This document shows, one piece after another, positions 34,855-43,307 of a stretch of DNA of 64,000 bases. Position 1 is the stretch's first letter; each line of letters starts with the position of its first letter. Position numbers and translations under genes: made by a program. Source of the stretch: JAJPKK01 sp963787675 (GTDB taxonomy: Bacteria; Pseudomonadota; Alphaproteobacteria; Rhizobiales; Xanthobacteraceae); the NCBI GenBank assembly GCA_963787675.1, contig CAWBDV010000003.1, forward strand, positions 62,001-126,000, read 5' to 3'. The notes under the pieces are model-generated. The model saw nothing but the letters and a program-made list of their open reading frames with translations, had not been told where the DNA came from and did no database searches.

Positions 34855-37206
34855 TCACTCGTCTGCAGCCTTGCTGATCAGCTCCCAAATGAGATGGAGC
34901 GTGATCGGTGTCTGCTGCACCGGTACGCCCAACGCGTTCGCGACAGCATTCGCGATCGCAGCCGCCGGTCCGATCGCGCCGCCTTCGCCGAGGCCCTTCA
35001 TGCCGAGCGGCGTGACCGGCGACGGCGTCTGAATGTGATGCACTTCGATATTGGGCAATGAGGAGGCGATCGGCATCAGATAGTCGGCAAAGTTCGTCGT
35101 CATCGGCTGGGCGCTGTCGTCGTAGATGAAATGCTCCCACAGTGCCGAGCCGATACCTTGCACAACGCCGCCACGCACCTGGCCATCGACGATCATCGGA
35201 TTGACGATGGTGCCGCAGTCTTCCACGACGACGAACCGCTTGAGTTCGACAGCCGCGGTTGCGAGGTCGATCTCGACGACGGCCGCGTGCACGGCGTTGG
35301 TGTAGCTGCCGTCTGGTGGCCCATCGACGAATGCAGTCGCGATTAGGCCGGGCTCCATGCCGGCGGGCAAATTCTCGACATTGCGCGAGGCCCAGCGCGC
35401 CAGCAGGGCGATCGGAATGGCGCGGCTCGCGTCCCCCGCGATGCGGGCCTGACGATCGACGAGTTCGATCATCTTGGGGACCGCCTGCAGGTGCTGGGCG
35501 GCGATGGCGATGAGCTTGTCGCGGATCACGCCGGCGGCACGATGCGCGGCGCCACCGCCGAGGGTGATGCCGCGGCTGCCCCAGGTGCCGACCGTGTAGG
35601 GTGACGTCACGGTGCTGCCGTGGCGCACCAACACGTCCTGTGGCGGAATGCCAAGCTGATCGGCTACCAGCTGGGCAAAGGTGGTTTCGTGGCCCTGGCC
35701 GTGGCACTGCAGGCCCGTATCGACGGTTACGGTGCCGTCGGGGTGCATCTCGACCTTGGCGGACTCGTAGCCGGTCTCGATCGGGGACCGGCGGCGGATG
35801 AAATCCGGGGTGCCGTGGGCGGTCTGCTCCAAGAACAGAGCGATACCGACGCCAGTGCGAGTGTGCGGCGTCTGAGGGTTGCGCGCGCGTGCGACGTCTG
35901 GCGCCAGAAGGTCGCGGATTTTCGTCAGCGATTCGGCGTAAGAGCCCTGGTCATAGGTAAATCCGAGGACGTTGGTATACGGAAATTTGGCGATCAGGTT
36001 TCGCTCGCGCAGCTCTATCGGATCGATCCCGAGTTCGATCGCGATTTCGTCCATCAGCCGTTCCTGCGAGAACACCGCGGCCGGACGACCGACGCCGCGA
36101 TAGGTGCCGATGGGACATTTGTTGGTCGCGACGCCGCGATAGGTCGCTTCGTAAGCGCCGATGTCATAAGGCCCGGGCAACACTTTCGCGACCATGCCGG
36201 GATCGCTCCCAGCGGTGAAGGGCCAAACCGAATAGGCTCCGACATCGACCGTGATGTCCGCCTTCAGCCCCAGCACCTTGCCTTCCGCCGACACATAAGC
36301 TTCGAGAGAGTGGACGTGCTCGCGGGCATGGATGCTGGCGATGAGATGCTCGCGCCGATCTTCGATCCACTTCACGGGGCGGCCGGTGCGAACGGCGAGC
36401 CACGCCAGCAGGACTTCTTCGGCGAAGACATGCCCTTTGACGCCGAACCCGCCGCCGACCTCGGGCGCAATGACGTTGATCCGGTTCTCCGGCCAGCGCA
36501 GTTCCTCCGCTAGGTACGTCCGCAGGAGGTGCGGAATTTGGGTCGATGACCAGACCGTCAGGACTTGGGTCGCGGGATCGAGTGCCGCCACGACGCCGCG
36601 GCCTTCGAGCGGCACGCCTGCCTGCCGCTGATTGCGATAGGTGCGGCGGATGACGTGCCGCGCCTGCGCGTGCGCGGCAGCAAGATCGCCGCCGCGGCGG
36701 GTCTGCTCGATGAACAGATTGCTGCGCCAGCCATCGAACAGGGGCGATGTGCCGGGCGCAAGTGCGGTCGCGATGTCCGCCACAATCGGCAAAGGCTCGT
36801 ACGCGACATCGACTAAGGCCGCCGCATCCTCGGCGCCATACGCACTGTCGGTGAGGACGGCGGCGACAGGCTCGCCGACGAAACGCACGCGCTTGCGGGC
36901 GAGAATCGGCTGGGCGAAGCTTTGCACGCTCGGCAGGTCGGCTGCAGCGCGGATCGCGAGCGTGCCGATGTCATCGCCGGTAAATGCCAGTGCTTGCGGG
37001 AAGCGTGCCCGCAGCGCCGTCATGTCGATATCGGCTAATTTGGCGTGGGCGAGAACAGAGCGCACGAGGCGAACGTGCAGCATCCCCGGAACGATGAGAT
37101 CGTCAATGTACCGCGCCTTGCCGGTGAGCAGGCGCGGGTCCTCGAGCCGCGTGATCCGGGCACCGATATATCGCGGCTGTTCTGGCGCTGGGTGTGGCTT
37201 AAGCAA
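34855..37206 (-). CDS. Xanthine dehydrogenase family molybdopterin-binding subunit, orphan
   Basis: The 783-residue protein is the large molybdenum-binding subunit of the xanthine dehydrogenase/CO dehydrogenase family. It has the N-terminal ald/xan domain (RITRLEDPRLLTGKARYIDD), GGGFGVKG, the TYRGVGRP arginine loop and the catalytic Glu741 in GMKGLGEGG. The loop lacks the CO dehydrogenase Cys (AYRCSFR), so it is a hydroxylase of N-heterocycles or aldehydes rather than CoxL. The FeS and FAD subunits that normally adjoin it are absent from this window. Confidence 0.88.
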   Translation of the reverse strand: MLKPHPAPEQPRYIGARITRLEDPRLLTGKARYIDDLIVPGMLHVRLVRSVLAHAKLADIDMTALRARFPQALAFTGDDIGTLAIRAAADLPSVQSFAQPILARKRVRFVGEPVAAVLTDSAYGAEDAAALVDVAYEPLPIVADIATALAPGTSPLFDGWRSNLFIEQTRRGGDLAAAHAQARHVIRRTYRNQRQAGVPLEGRGVVAALDPATQVLTVWSSTQIPHLLRTYLAEELRWPENRINVIAPEVGGGFGVKGHVFAEEVLLAWLAVRTGRPVKWIEDRREHLIASIHAREHVHSLEAYVSAEGKVLGLKADITVDVGAYSVWPFTAGSDPGMVAKVLPGPYDIGAYEATYRGVATNKCPIGTYRGVGRPAAVFSQERLMDEIAIELGIDPIELRERNLIAKFPYTNVLGFTYDQGSYAESLTKIRDLLAPDVARARNPQTPHTRTGVGIALFLEQTAHGTPDFIRRRSPIETGYESAKVEMHPDGTVTVDTGLQCHGQGHETTFAQLVADQLGIPPQDVLVRHGSTVTSPYTVGTWGSRGITLGGGAAHRAAGVIRDKLIAIAAQHLQAVPKMIELVDRQARIAGDASRAIPIALLARWASRNVENLPAGMEPGLIATAFVDGPPDGSYTNAVHAAVVEIDLATAAVELKRFVVVEDCGTIVNPMIVDGQVRGGVVQGIGSALWEHFIYDDSAQPMTTNFADYLMPIASSLPNIEVHHIQTPSPVTPLGMKGLGEGGAIGPAAAIANAVANALGVPVQQTPITLHLIWELISKAADE

Positions 37207-37380
37207 AGGTGCGTGGCTTTATCCATGAGTGCCGAGGCATCGGTGATTGCGCAAGCTCGGTCCGGAGCGATCGGCCGAACACGCGAAGATACATAAATGC
37301 GGCAATCACTCGCAAGGCAGGTGGTATTGTCGCCAACACCCGCGTGGGGCACAATTGCCGTGCTGATGGAGGATTTAAGA

Positions 37381-38394
37381 ATGAAAAGGCTTTTGACCGC
37401 GTTATTCGTGCTTGCGCTCGGGTTGCCGGCGCACGCGCAGGACAAGCTCGTCATCAGCATCTGGGGCGGCAGCTGGCGCGATCTCGTGGCTGAAACGGTC
37501 GCCAAGAAATTTACCCAGGAGACCGGTGTCCCGGTCGAGTTCATCACCGGTGGCACTATCGATCGCCTCAACAAGGCGAGGCTCGCGAAGGGGAGCCCCG
37601 AGAGCGACATCACGTTTACGACGTCGCACGTGGGCTGGATCTATGCCAACGACGGGCTCTTCGAGACGCTCGACCTCGCCAAAATTCCGAATGCCAAGAA
37701 TCTCGCCGACGAAGCGCGCGTCAGTCCCTATCATCTCGGCAGTTGGGCCTACATCTACACGATCGGCTACCGTCCGGACCTCATCAAGAACATCAAATTC
37801 GAAAGCTGGAACGACCTGTGGAATCCGGAGTTGAAGCGCAAGCTCGCCTCTCCGGATTTCGATCCAAGCCACATCATTGTCGTGTCCGCAATTCTGTCCG
37901 GCGGCGACGCCGCGCATTGGGAAAAGGGCCAGGACAAGCTCAAAGCCTTGAAGCCGAACTTCAAGGCCTTCTACACTGACGACGCCAACAGCCAGCAGTT
38001 GCTTGCGACCGGAGAAACGCCGGTACAGGTCGTGCTGTCGATGAACGCCTATTACATGATCGGGCAGGGGGTACCCATAACGTTGACGATACCGAAGGAA
38101 GGTGCAGTGCTTGGCGTCGATGCGGTCGCCATCATGAAGGGCTCGAAGAAGTCCGATCTCGCGTACAAATTCATCAACGTTCTCTATGACCCCGTCATTC
38201 AGGCGGAAATCGCGAAACTGAAGAAGGGCAGTCCGGCGGTGCTCAATGCCAAGCTCGATCCGGAGATTGCCAAGCTTCCGGGCGTGTTCACCACCGCCCA
38301 GCAATGGAAGAGCCAGATCAACATCGATCCGAAGCTCCGGGCCGAGAAAACCGCGGAATGGCGCAAGTGGTTCGCCGAGAACATCATGAACTGA
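37381..38394 (+). CDS. ABC transporter periplasmic binding protein (spermidine/putrescine-like)
   Basis: The 337-residue protein has a clear signal peptide (MKRLLTALFVLALGLPAHAQ) and a type II periplasmic binding fold (VISIWGGSWRD at the mature N-terminus). It belongs to the PotD/AfuA-like family for polyamines or other organic cations. The ATG at 37381 has GGAGG upstream and excludes a longer frame starting at 37297. It leads an operon with two permeases, an ATPase and an M20 peptidase. The ligand is unknown. Confidence 0.87.
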   Translation: MKRLLTALFVLALGLPAHAQDKLVISIWGGSWRDLVAETVAKKFTQETGVPVEFITGGTIDRLNKARLAKGSPESDITFTTSHVGWIYANDGLFETLDLAKIPNAKNLADEARVSPYHLGSWAYIYTIGYRPDLIKNIKFESWNDLWNPELKRKLASPDFDPSHIIVVSAILSGGDAAHWEKGQDKLKALKPNFKAFYTDDANSQQLLATGETPVQVVLSMNAYYMIGQGVPITLTIPKEGAVLGVDAVAIMKGSKKSDLAYKFINVLYDPVIQAEIAKLKKGSPAVLNAKLDPEIAKLPGVFTTAQQWKSQINIDPKLRAEKTAEWRKWFAENIMN

Positions 38395-38437
38395 GGCGAA
38401 GAATGGCCGCGCTTGCACGGCCACCTTTACTCTGCCC

Positions 38438-39289
38438 GTGACGACGCAGCCCTTCCTTCGCACATTCGTGACGCCTGCCACGCTGTGTGCCATCGCCTTC
38501 ATCGCCGCGATGGCGGCGGTGCTGCAGTTCAGCGTCCGCGCCTATGTTCCGGGCTCGCTTGAGCCCGGCGGACTCACGCTCGACAATTTTACGGCCCTGC
38601 TGAAACCGCTCTACGCACGCGTTTTCGTCGACACGGTTTGGATCTGCTTTCTGACGGCGTTCTGGACCCTGATCGTCGGCTATCCGCTCGCTTATGCATT
38701 GGTCCATGTCCGCAGCCCGGTCGCCAAGTCGGCGATCCTGATCACGGTCGTCACACCGCTCTTTCTCGGCGAAGTGGTCCGCACCTATTCGTGGATCGTC
38801 GTTCTCGGCAATAACGGCTTCATCAATTCGGTGCTCCTCAAGCTCGGGATCATCGATGAGCCGATCCAGTTCATGTTCACCACCTTCGGTGTTGTCATTG
38901 CGCTCGTTCACGTGACGATGCCGGTGATGGTGATCATGCTGGCGGCCGCGCTCGCGCACATCGACCGCGATTACCGGAAGGCCGCCGAGAGTCTGGGTGC
39001 CGGCCCGATTCGCGCGTTCCTGACCGTGACCCTGCCGCTGTCGATGCCCGGAATCATTGCCGGCGTGACGACGGCATTCGCCTGGACGTTCAGCGCGTTC
39101 GCGACGCCGCAACTGATCGGCGGCGGTCGCGTCAACATGGTCTCGAATCTCGTCTACCAACTCGGCTTCGCGAGTTTCAATTTCCCGTTCGCTGCAAGCC
39201 TGTGCGTCGCCGGCGTATCGTTGACGCTCATCGTGCTGTTGCTGCTGCGTCTCGCGGCGCGACCGCTCGAGAACATCGGGCCCCATTGA
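38438..39289 (+). CDS. ABC transporter permease (PotB-like)
   Basis: The 283-residue inner-membrane protein has about six transmembrane segments and the EAA-like loop AAESLGAGPIRAFLTVTLPLSMPGIIAG. It starts at a GTG. It forms the import channel with the next gene, which begins 2 bp after its stop. Confidence 0.88.
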   Translation: MTTQPFLRTFVTPATLCAIAFIAAMAAVLQFSVRAYVPGSLEPGGLTLDNFTALLKPLYARVFVDTVWICFLTAFWTLIVGYPLAYALVHVRSPVAKSAILITVVTPLFLGEVVRTYSWIVVLGNNGFINSVLLKLGIIDEPIQFMFTTFGVVIALVHVTMPVMVIMLAAALAHIDRDYRKAAESLGAGPIRAFLTVTLPLSMPGIIAGVTTAFAWTFSAFATPQLIGGGRVNMVSNLVYQLGFASFNFPFAASLCVAGVSLTLIVLLLLRLAARPLENIGPH

Positions 39290-39290
39290 G

Positions 39291-40109
39291 ATGCCTCGCT
39301 CGCCTCTCCAGCGAATCATCGCGTTTGGCGGCGCGCTGGTCGTCCTGGCGATCATCGGCTTCCTGGTGCTGCCGGCACTCGTCGTGACGGTCGCGGCGTT
39401 CAATGACCGGGCTATTCTTTCATTTCCGCCCCAGGCGCTGTCGCTGCGATGGTTTGCGAAGGCGCTCGCTTACGAGGACTTTCATCTCGGCCTTCGCAAT
39501 GGCCTCATTGTGACGGCGTGGAGCTCGACGATCGCGCTGGCGGTCGGCGCCGCGTTTGCGGTGGCACTCGACCGCTACCGCTTCCCCTTCAAAGGGGCCA
39601 TCGAGGGCGTGTTGGTATCGCCACTGTTCGTGCCGCATTTCACCGTCGGGCTCGGCTTCCTGATTCTTGCGACCGAGGTCGGGTTGGCGCGCACCTATGC
39701 GGTCGTGATCATTTGCCACGTCGTCCTCGTGGTGCCATTCGTGTTGCGCAGCGTCTATGTGTCGCTCCGCAATCTCGACCAGCGTTTCGAGCTCGCAGCC
39801 GCGAGCCTGGGCGCGCCGCCCGGCCGCGTGCTGACGAGCATCACGCTGCCGCTGCTGCTGCCCGGCCTCGTGAGCGGGTGGCTCTTTGCGGCAATTCTGT
39901 CGTTCAACGAATTCACTGCGTCGCTCTTCGTCACCGCCCAGCACACGCAGACGCTGCCGGTCGCCATGTACAACTACGTGCGCGAATACGCGGATCCCTC
40001 GATGGCGGCGCTGTCGGTGATCTACATCGTTGCGACCGCGGCCTTGCTGACGTTTGCCAACGCCTATTTCGGTCTCGGCAAGGTCCTGAATGTCGAATAT
40101 GGCCGCTGA
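39291..40109 (+). CDS. ABC transporter permease (PotC-like)
   Basis: The 272-residue inner-membrane protein has about six transmembrane segments and the EAA loop AAASLGAPPGRVLTSITLPLLLPGLVSG. It follows the first permease by 2 bp. Its end overlaps the nominal start of the ATPase gene by 20 bp. Confidence 0.88.
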   Translation: MPRSPLQRIIAFGGALVVLAIIGFLVLPALVVTVAAFNDRAILSFPPQALSLRWFAKALAYEDFHLGLRNGLIVTAWSSTIALAVGAAFAVALDRYRFPFKGAIEGVLVSPLFVPHFTVGLGFLILATEVGLARTYAVVIICHVVLVVPFVLRSVYVSLRNLDQRFELAAASLGAPPGRVLTSITLPLLLPGLVSGWLFAAILSFNEFTASLFVTAQHTQTLPVAMYNYVREYADPSMAALSVIYIVATAALLTFANAYFGLGKVLNVEYGR

Positions 40110-41241
40110 CATGGTGCGCGACACCGCCCAGTCGCCGCAAGCAGCGGCAGTTGAGTGCGGCGACGTCGCGGTCTCTTTCGATCGCGTGCACAAGCGGTTC
40201 GGCGACGTCGTGGCCTTGCATGAGGTTTCATTGAAGGTCAGGCGCGGCGAACTGATGACGTTGCTCGGGCCTTCAGGGTGCGGAAAGACCACGCTCCTCA
40301 ATCTCGTCGCCGGGTTCTTCAGCCCGGATGGCGGCGATATCTCGATCGATGGCTCGCGCGTGAACAATGTGCCGACTTACCAGCGCGGCATCGGGATGAT
40401 GTTCCAGAACTATGCCTTGTTTCCGCACATGACCGTCGGCGCCAACGTGGCGTACGGTCTCAAGATGCGCCGCCTTCCCAAAGACGAGATAGACCGGCGC
40501 ACGCGCGAGGTGTTGGCCCTCGTGAAGCTCAGCGGTCTTGAAGATCGTAAGCCGCGCCAGTTGTCCGGCGGACAGCAGCAACGTGTTGCTCTTGCCCGTG
40601 CGTTGGTGATTAATCCCAAAGTGTTGTTGCTGGACGAGCCGTTTTCGGCGCTCGACAAGAATCTGCGCGCCTCGATGCAGATGGAGCTTCGCGAAATCCA
40701 GCGCAAGCTTGGCGTCACGACGATTTTCGTGACGCACGATCAAAGCGAGGCCTTGAGCCTGTCGGATCGCATGGCGGTGTTGTCGGAAGGACGAATTCGA
40801 CAGGTCGGCACGCCGGAGGAGATTTACGCACGGCCGTGCGAGCGCTTCGTGGCTTCATTCGTGGGCGATGCCAACGTCCTGCGCGGCTGCCTCGAACGCG
40901 TCGACGGATCGGATGCGATCGTGACAGTCGGCGCAGTGACCATCAAAGTGCCGGCCGCACCGCTTGCAGGCGTTTCGCCTTCAGGGACGGTCGATCTGTT
41001 CATTCGCCCCGAGCAACTGCGGCTGTCCACGGCTGGCGAGGCTTGCGTGCTCACGGCGACGGTTGCGGCGACGGTCTATCAGGGCGGACACCTTGATCTC
41101 TACTTCAATTCGGCGGACTGCAAGTCCGGCCGCCTCTTGGTCCGTCTTGCCGGGCATGAACCGATGATGCGATGGTCGGTCGGCGACCAGACAGGCATTT
41201 CCCTCGGCGGGGGCAATTGCGTCGCATTCCCCGCCGTATGA
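40090..41241 (+). CDS. ABC transporter ATP-binding protein (PotA-like)
   Basis: The 383-residue ATPase has Walker A GPSGCGKTT at 60-68, signature LSGGQQQR at 158-165, Walker B VLLLDEP and a C-terminal TOBE-like regulatory domain. It energises the import of the substrate caught by the protein encoded at 37381. The start may be 40090 or, without overlap, the ATG at 40111. Confidence 0.92.
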   Translation: MSNMAADMVRDTAQSPQAAAVECGDVAVSFDRVHKRFGDVVALHEVSLKVRRGELMTLLGPSGCGKTTLLNLVAGFFSPDGGDISIDGSRVNNVPTYQRGIGMMFQNYALFPHMTVGANVAYGLKMRRLPKDEIDRRTREVLALVKLSGLEDRKPRQLSGGQQQRVALARALVINPKVLLLDEPFSALDKNLRASMQMELREIQRKLGVTTIFVTHDQSEALSLSDRMAVLSEGRIRQVGTPEEIYARPCERFVASFVGDANVLRGCLERVDGSDAIVTVGAVTIKVPAAPLAGVSPSGTVDLFIRPEQLRLSTAGEACVLTATVAATVYQGGHLDLYFNSADCKSGRLLVRLAGHEPMMRWSVGDQTGISLGGGNCVAFPAV

Positions 41242-41274
41242 CCAACAAGAACACCCGCGACGAAAGGATGTCAG

Positions 41275-42546
41275 ATGACCGACGCTCGCAAGAAGATCGT
41301 TGAAACCATCGATGCCAATCGCGACAAGGCGATCGCGTTTCTCCAGCAGATGGTGTCAATTCCGAGCGTCACCGGCGACGAGGGCAAAATCCAGGCGTTT
41401 CTCGCGGATTACCTCAAGAAACTCGGGCTCAAGGTCGACATGTGGGAATCGGACTGGGAGGCGCTGAAGAAGCACCCCGGTTATATTCCGGTCGAACGCG
41501 GCTATGAGGGCCGGCCGAATATCGTCGCGGTCTGGAAGGGCGAAGGTGGAGGCCGCTCGCTGTTGCTCAACGGCCATACCGATGTGATCCCGGTCGGCAA
41601 CGGCGAGGGGTGGAGCGACAATCCGTGGTCAGCCAAGGTACAGGATGGCCGTATCTACGGACGCGGCTCCTGCGACATGAAGAGCGGCGTCGCGAGCCAT
41701 ATCCTCGCCGTTGAGTTCCTCAAGGCGGCCGGCATCAAGCTCAAGGGCGACGTGCTCATCGACATCGTGATCGATGAGGAGGTCAGCGGTCACGGCACGC
41801 TCGACACGGTGATCCGCGGTTATACGGCAGACGCCGGCATCTCCGGCGAGACCAGCGGCCTTGCGGTGCAGCCCGCCTGCATTGGCCGCATATGGTTCGA
41901 GATCGAAATTCAGGGCAAGCCGGCCGGCATCCAGCGCCGCTATCAGGGTGTGAGCGGCATCGAGCTTGGCTACAAGATCACGAAGGCGGTCGAGGCCCTG
42001 GAAGCAAAGCGCGTCGCGACCGTGAAACACCCACTCTATCCCAAGGCCATTGACGCGCTGCCTTGCATGATCGGGGCCTTCCACTCCGGCAATTTTCCAA
42101 GCTCATTTCCGGCGACCTGCCTGTTGAAAGGCAGCATGGCAACCGTGCCGGGCGAGGACCACGAAGGCGTGAAACGCACTCTCGTCGCCCACATCGCCGA
42201 AGCCGCCGCACAGGACCCCTGGATGAAGGATCATCCGCCCAAGGTCCGGTTCGTGGGTTACGACGCGCAGGCTTCGGAAATTCCGCGCGACCATCCGATC
42301 GTGGAAACGGTGAGCCGAAACTATACCGAGGTCACAGGACGTCAGCCGGAGATCAGCGGCCGGCAAGGGGCGGCCGACACGCGCTTCCTCAATCTCTACG
42401 GTCACACGCCGACGGTGATCTTCGGCCCCGGCTCGACGGCCGTCATGCACGCCGACGACGAATATGTGTCGATCGACGATTACCTCGCGGCCATCAAGGT
42501 CATGGCGTTAAGCATCTACGATTGGTGCAGCGCCAAGAAGAGCTAA
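41275..42546 (+). CDS. M20 family deacylase/peptidase (ArgE/DapE-like)
   Basis: The 423-residue zinc hydrolase has GHTDV with His101, the bridging Asp134 in GRGSCDMKSG and Glu168/Glu169 in IDEEVSGHGT. It would cleave an N-acyl amino acid or small amide. Its location 33 bp after the importer ATPase suggests that the imported compound is an acylated or amide-linked cation that it hydrolyses. That link is inferred. Confidence 0.88.
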   Translation: MTDARKKIVETIDANRDKAIAFLQQMVSIPSVTGDEGKIQAFLADYLKKLGLKVDMWESDWEALKKHPGYIPVERGYEGRPNIVAVWKGEGGGRSLLLNGHTDVIPVGNGEGWSDNPWSAKVQDGRIYGRGSCDMKSGVASHILAVEFLKAAGIKLKGDVLIDIVIDEEVSGHGTLDTVIRGYTADAGISGETSGLAVQPACIGRIWFEIEIQGKPAGIQRRYQGVSGIELGYKITKAVEALEAKRVATVKHPLYPKAIDALPCMIGAFHSGNFPSSFPATCLLKGSMATVPGEDHEGVKRTLVAHIAEAAAQDPWMKDHPPKVRFVGYDAQASEIPRDHPIVETVSRNYTEVTGRQPEISGRQGAADTRFLNLYGHTPTVIFGPGSTAVMHADDEYVSIDDYLAAIKVMALSIYDWCSAKKS

Positions 42547-42643
42547 CTATCGCTAAGAGGCAAAAGGGACGACAAGTATCGCGCTGCAATCCGAGACTAT
42601 CTGTCGAAATCGGCCACACCGCAAATCAGAACTGGTTCGGAGC

Positions 42644-42680
42644 AAAAAAAGAGGACCCGCCGTGAGGCGGGCCCTCGTTT
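42644..42680 (-). terminator. Rho-independent terminator
   Basis: Arms 42651-42661 and 42666-42676 form an 11-bp GC-rich stem with one A-C mismatch and a GTGA/TCAC loop. On the minus strand it is followed by a run of T, so it is a classic terminator for the small gene at 42693-42995. It can also help stop the convergent M20 gene. Confidence 0.85.
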
Positions 42681-42692
42681 CATTCAGACTCA

Positions 42693-42995
42693 TCAGCGGC
42701 AGAGGTAACCGTAATGGCGGTTGTAATAGCAGCCGCCGTAGGCCCGGGGCGATCTTTCGGAAATGGCGCCATATGGCCTGCTGGGATAGACGCCGTAAGT
42801 GCTGCTGTAGACGCGGCCATAGCCGCCGCCATAGCTGCTCCCATACGCACCGCCTGAAGAATAGTAACCGGCATCGGGAGTCCCGCCGTAATTGACAAAG
42901 CCGCCACCGCCACGAGCGGCCGCGACCTGGGGCAGGGCAACTGCAGCCAACAACACGACGGCGGCCGTGGTGAGCTTATTTGCAGTGTTGCTCAT
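42693..42995 (-). CDS. Small secreted Gly/Tyr-rich protein
   Basis: The 100-residue product has a signal peptide (to about residue 27, ending VAAARG) and a mature part made of Gly/Ser/Tyr-rich repeats (YGSSYGGGYGRVYSSTYG) with two Cys near the C-terminus (GCYYNRHYGYLCR). A strong AAGGAGGAAG precedes the ATG at 42995, and a good terminator follows. I do not recognise a family; the composition resembles cell-envelope or biofilm-type proteins of rhizobia. Confidence 0.78.
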   Translation of the reverse strand: MSNTANKLTTAAVVLLAAVALPQVAAARGGGGFVNYGGTPDAGYYSSGGAYGSSYGGGYGRVYSSTYGVYPSRPYGAISERSPRAYGGCYYNRHYGYLCR

Positions 42996-43307
42996 ATTCT
43001 TCCTCCTTGCGCCTCCATGGGGGTGGGGAAACCGTGGGTTGGAGGCCCAGCGTTTCAAATATATTGACCGCAGGGAGTTAATGAAGAGGCCCCTTGCAAC
43101 ATCAGGTGGGATTTATCTCATCAGTCGGGTGTCGGTTGAACAATTTGTCAGAATCGTTGTCGAGTGACTTCGGCTCGGGGCCGGAGTAGGAACTGCCTTA
43201 GCCATGGTCCGCGAATCTCGCTGGTCGTCAAGGAAGCTGTTGCCGTACGCCTGGATGATCCGAGCCTCAATTTTCAAACCCGAATGCCCATGGCGGTGAG
43301 CGAATTT
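42996..43307. other. Divergent intergenic region
   Basis: About 310 bp between the small secreted gene and the TolB-like/TPR gene. It should contain both promoters. No box, repeat or additional coding frame was recognised. Confidence 0.5.

Noticed and set aside
34855..37206. Carbon monoxide dehydrogenase large subunit (CoxL)
   Set aside because: The active-site loop reads TYRGVGRP, not the AYRCSFR type with the copper-binding Cys, and CoxM and CoxS are absent.
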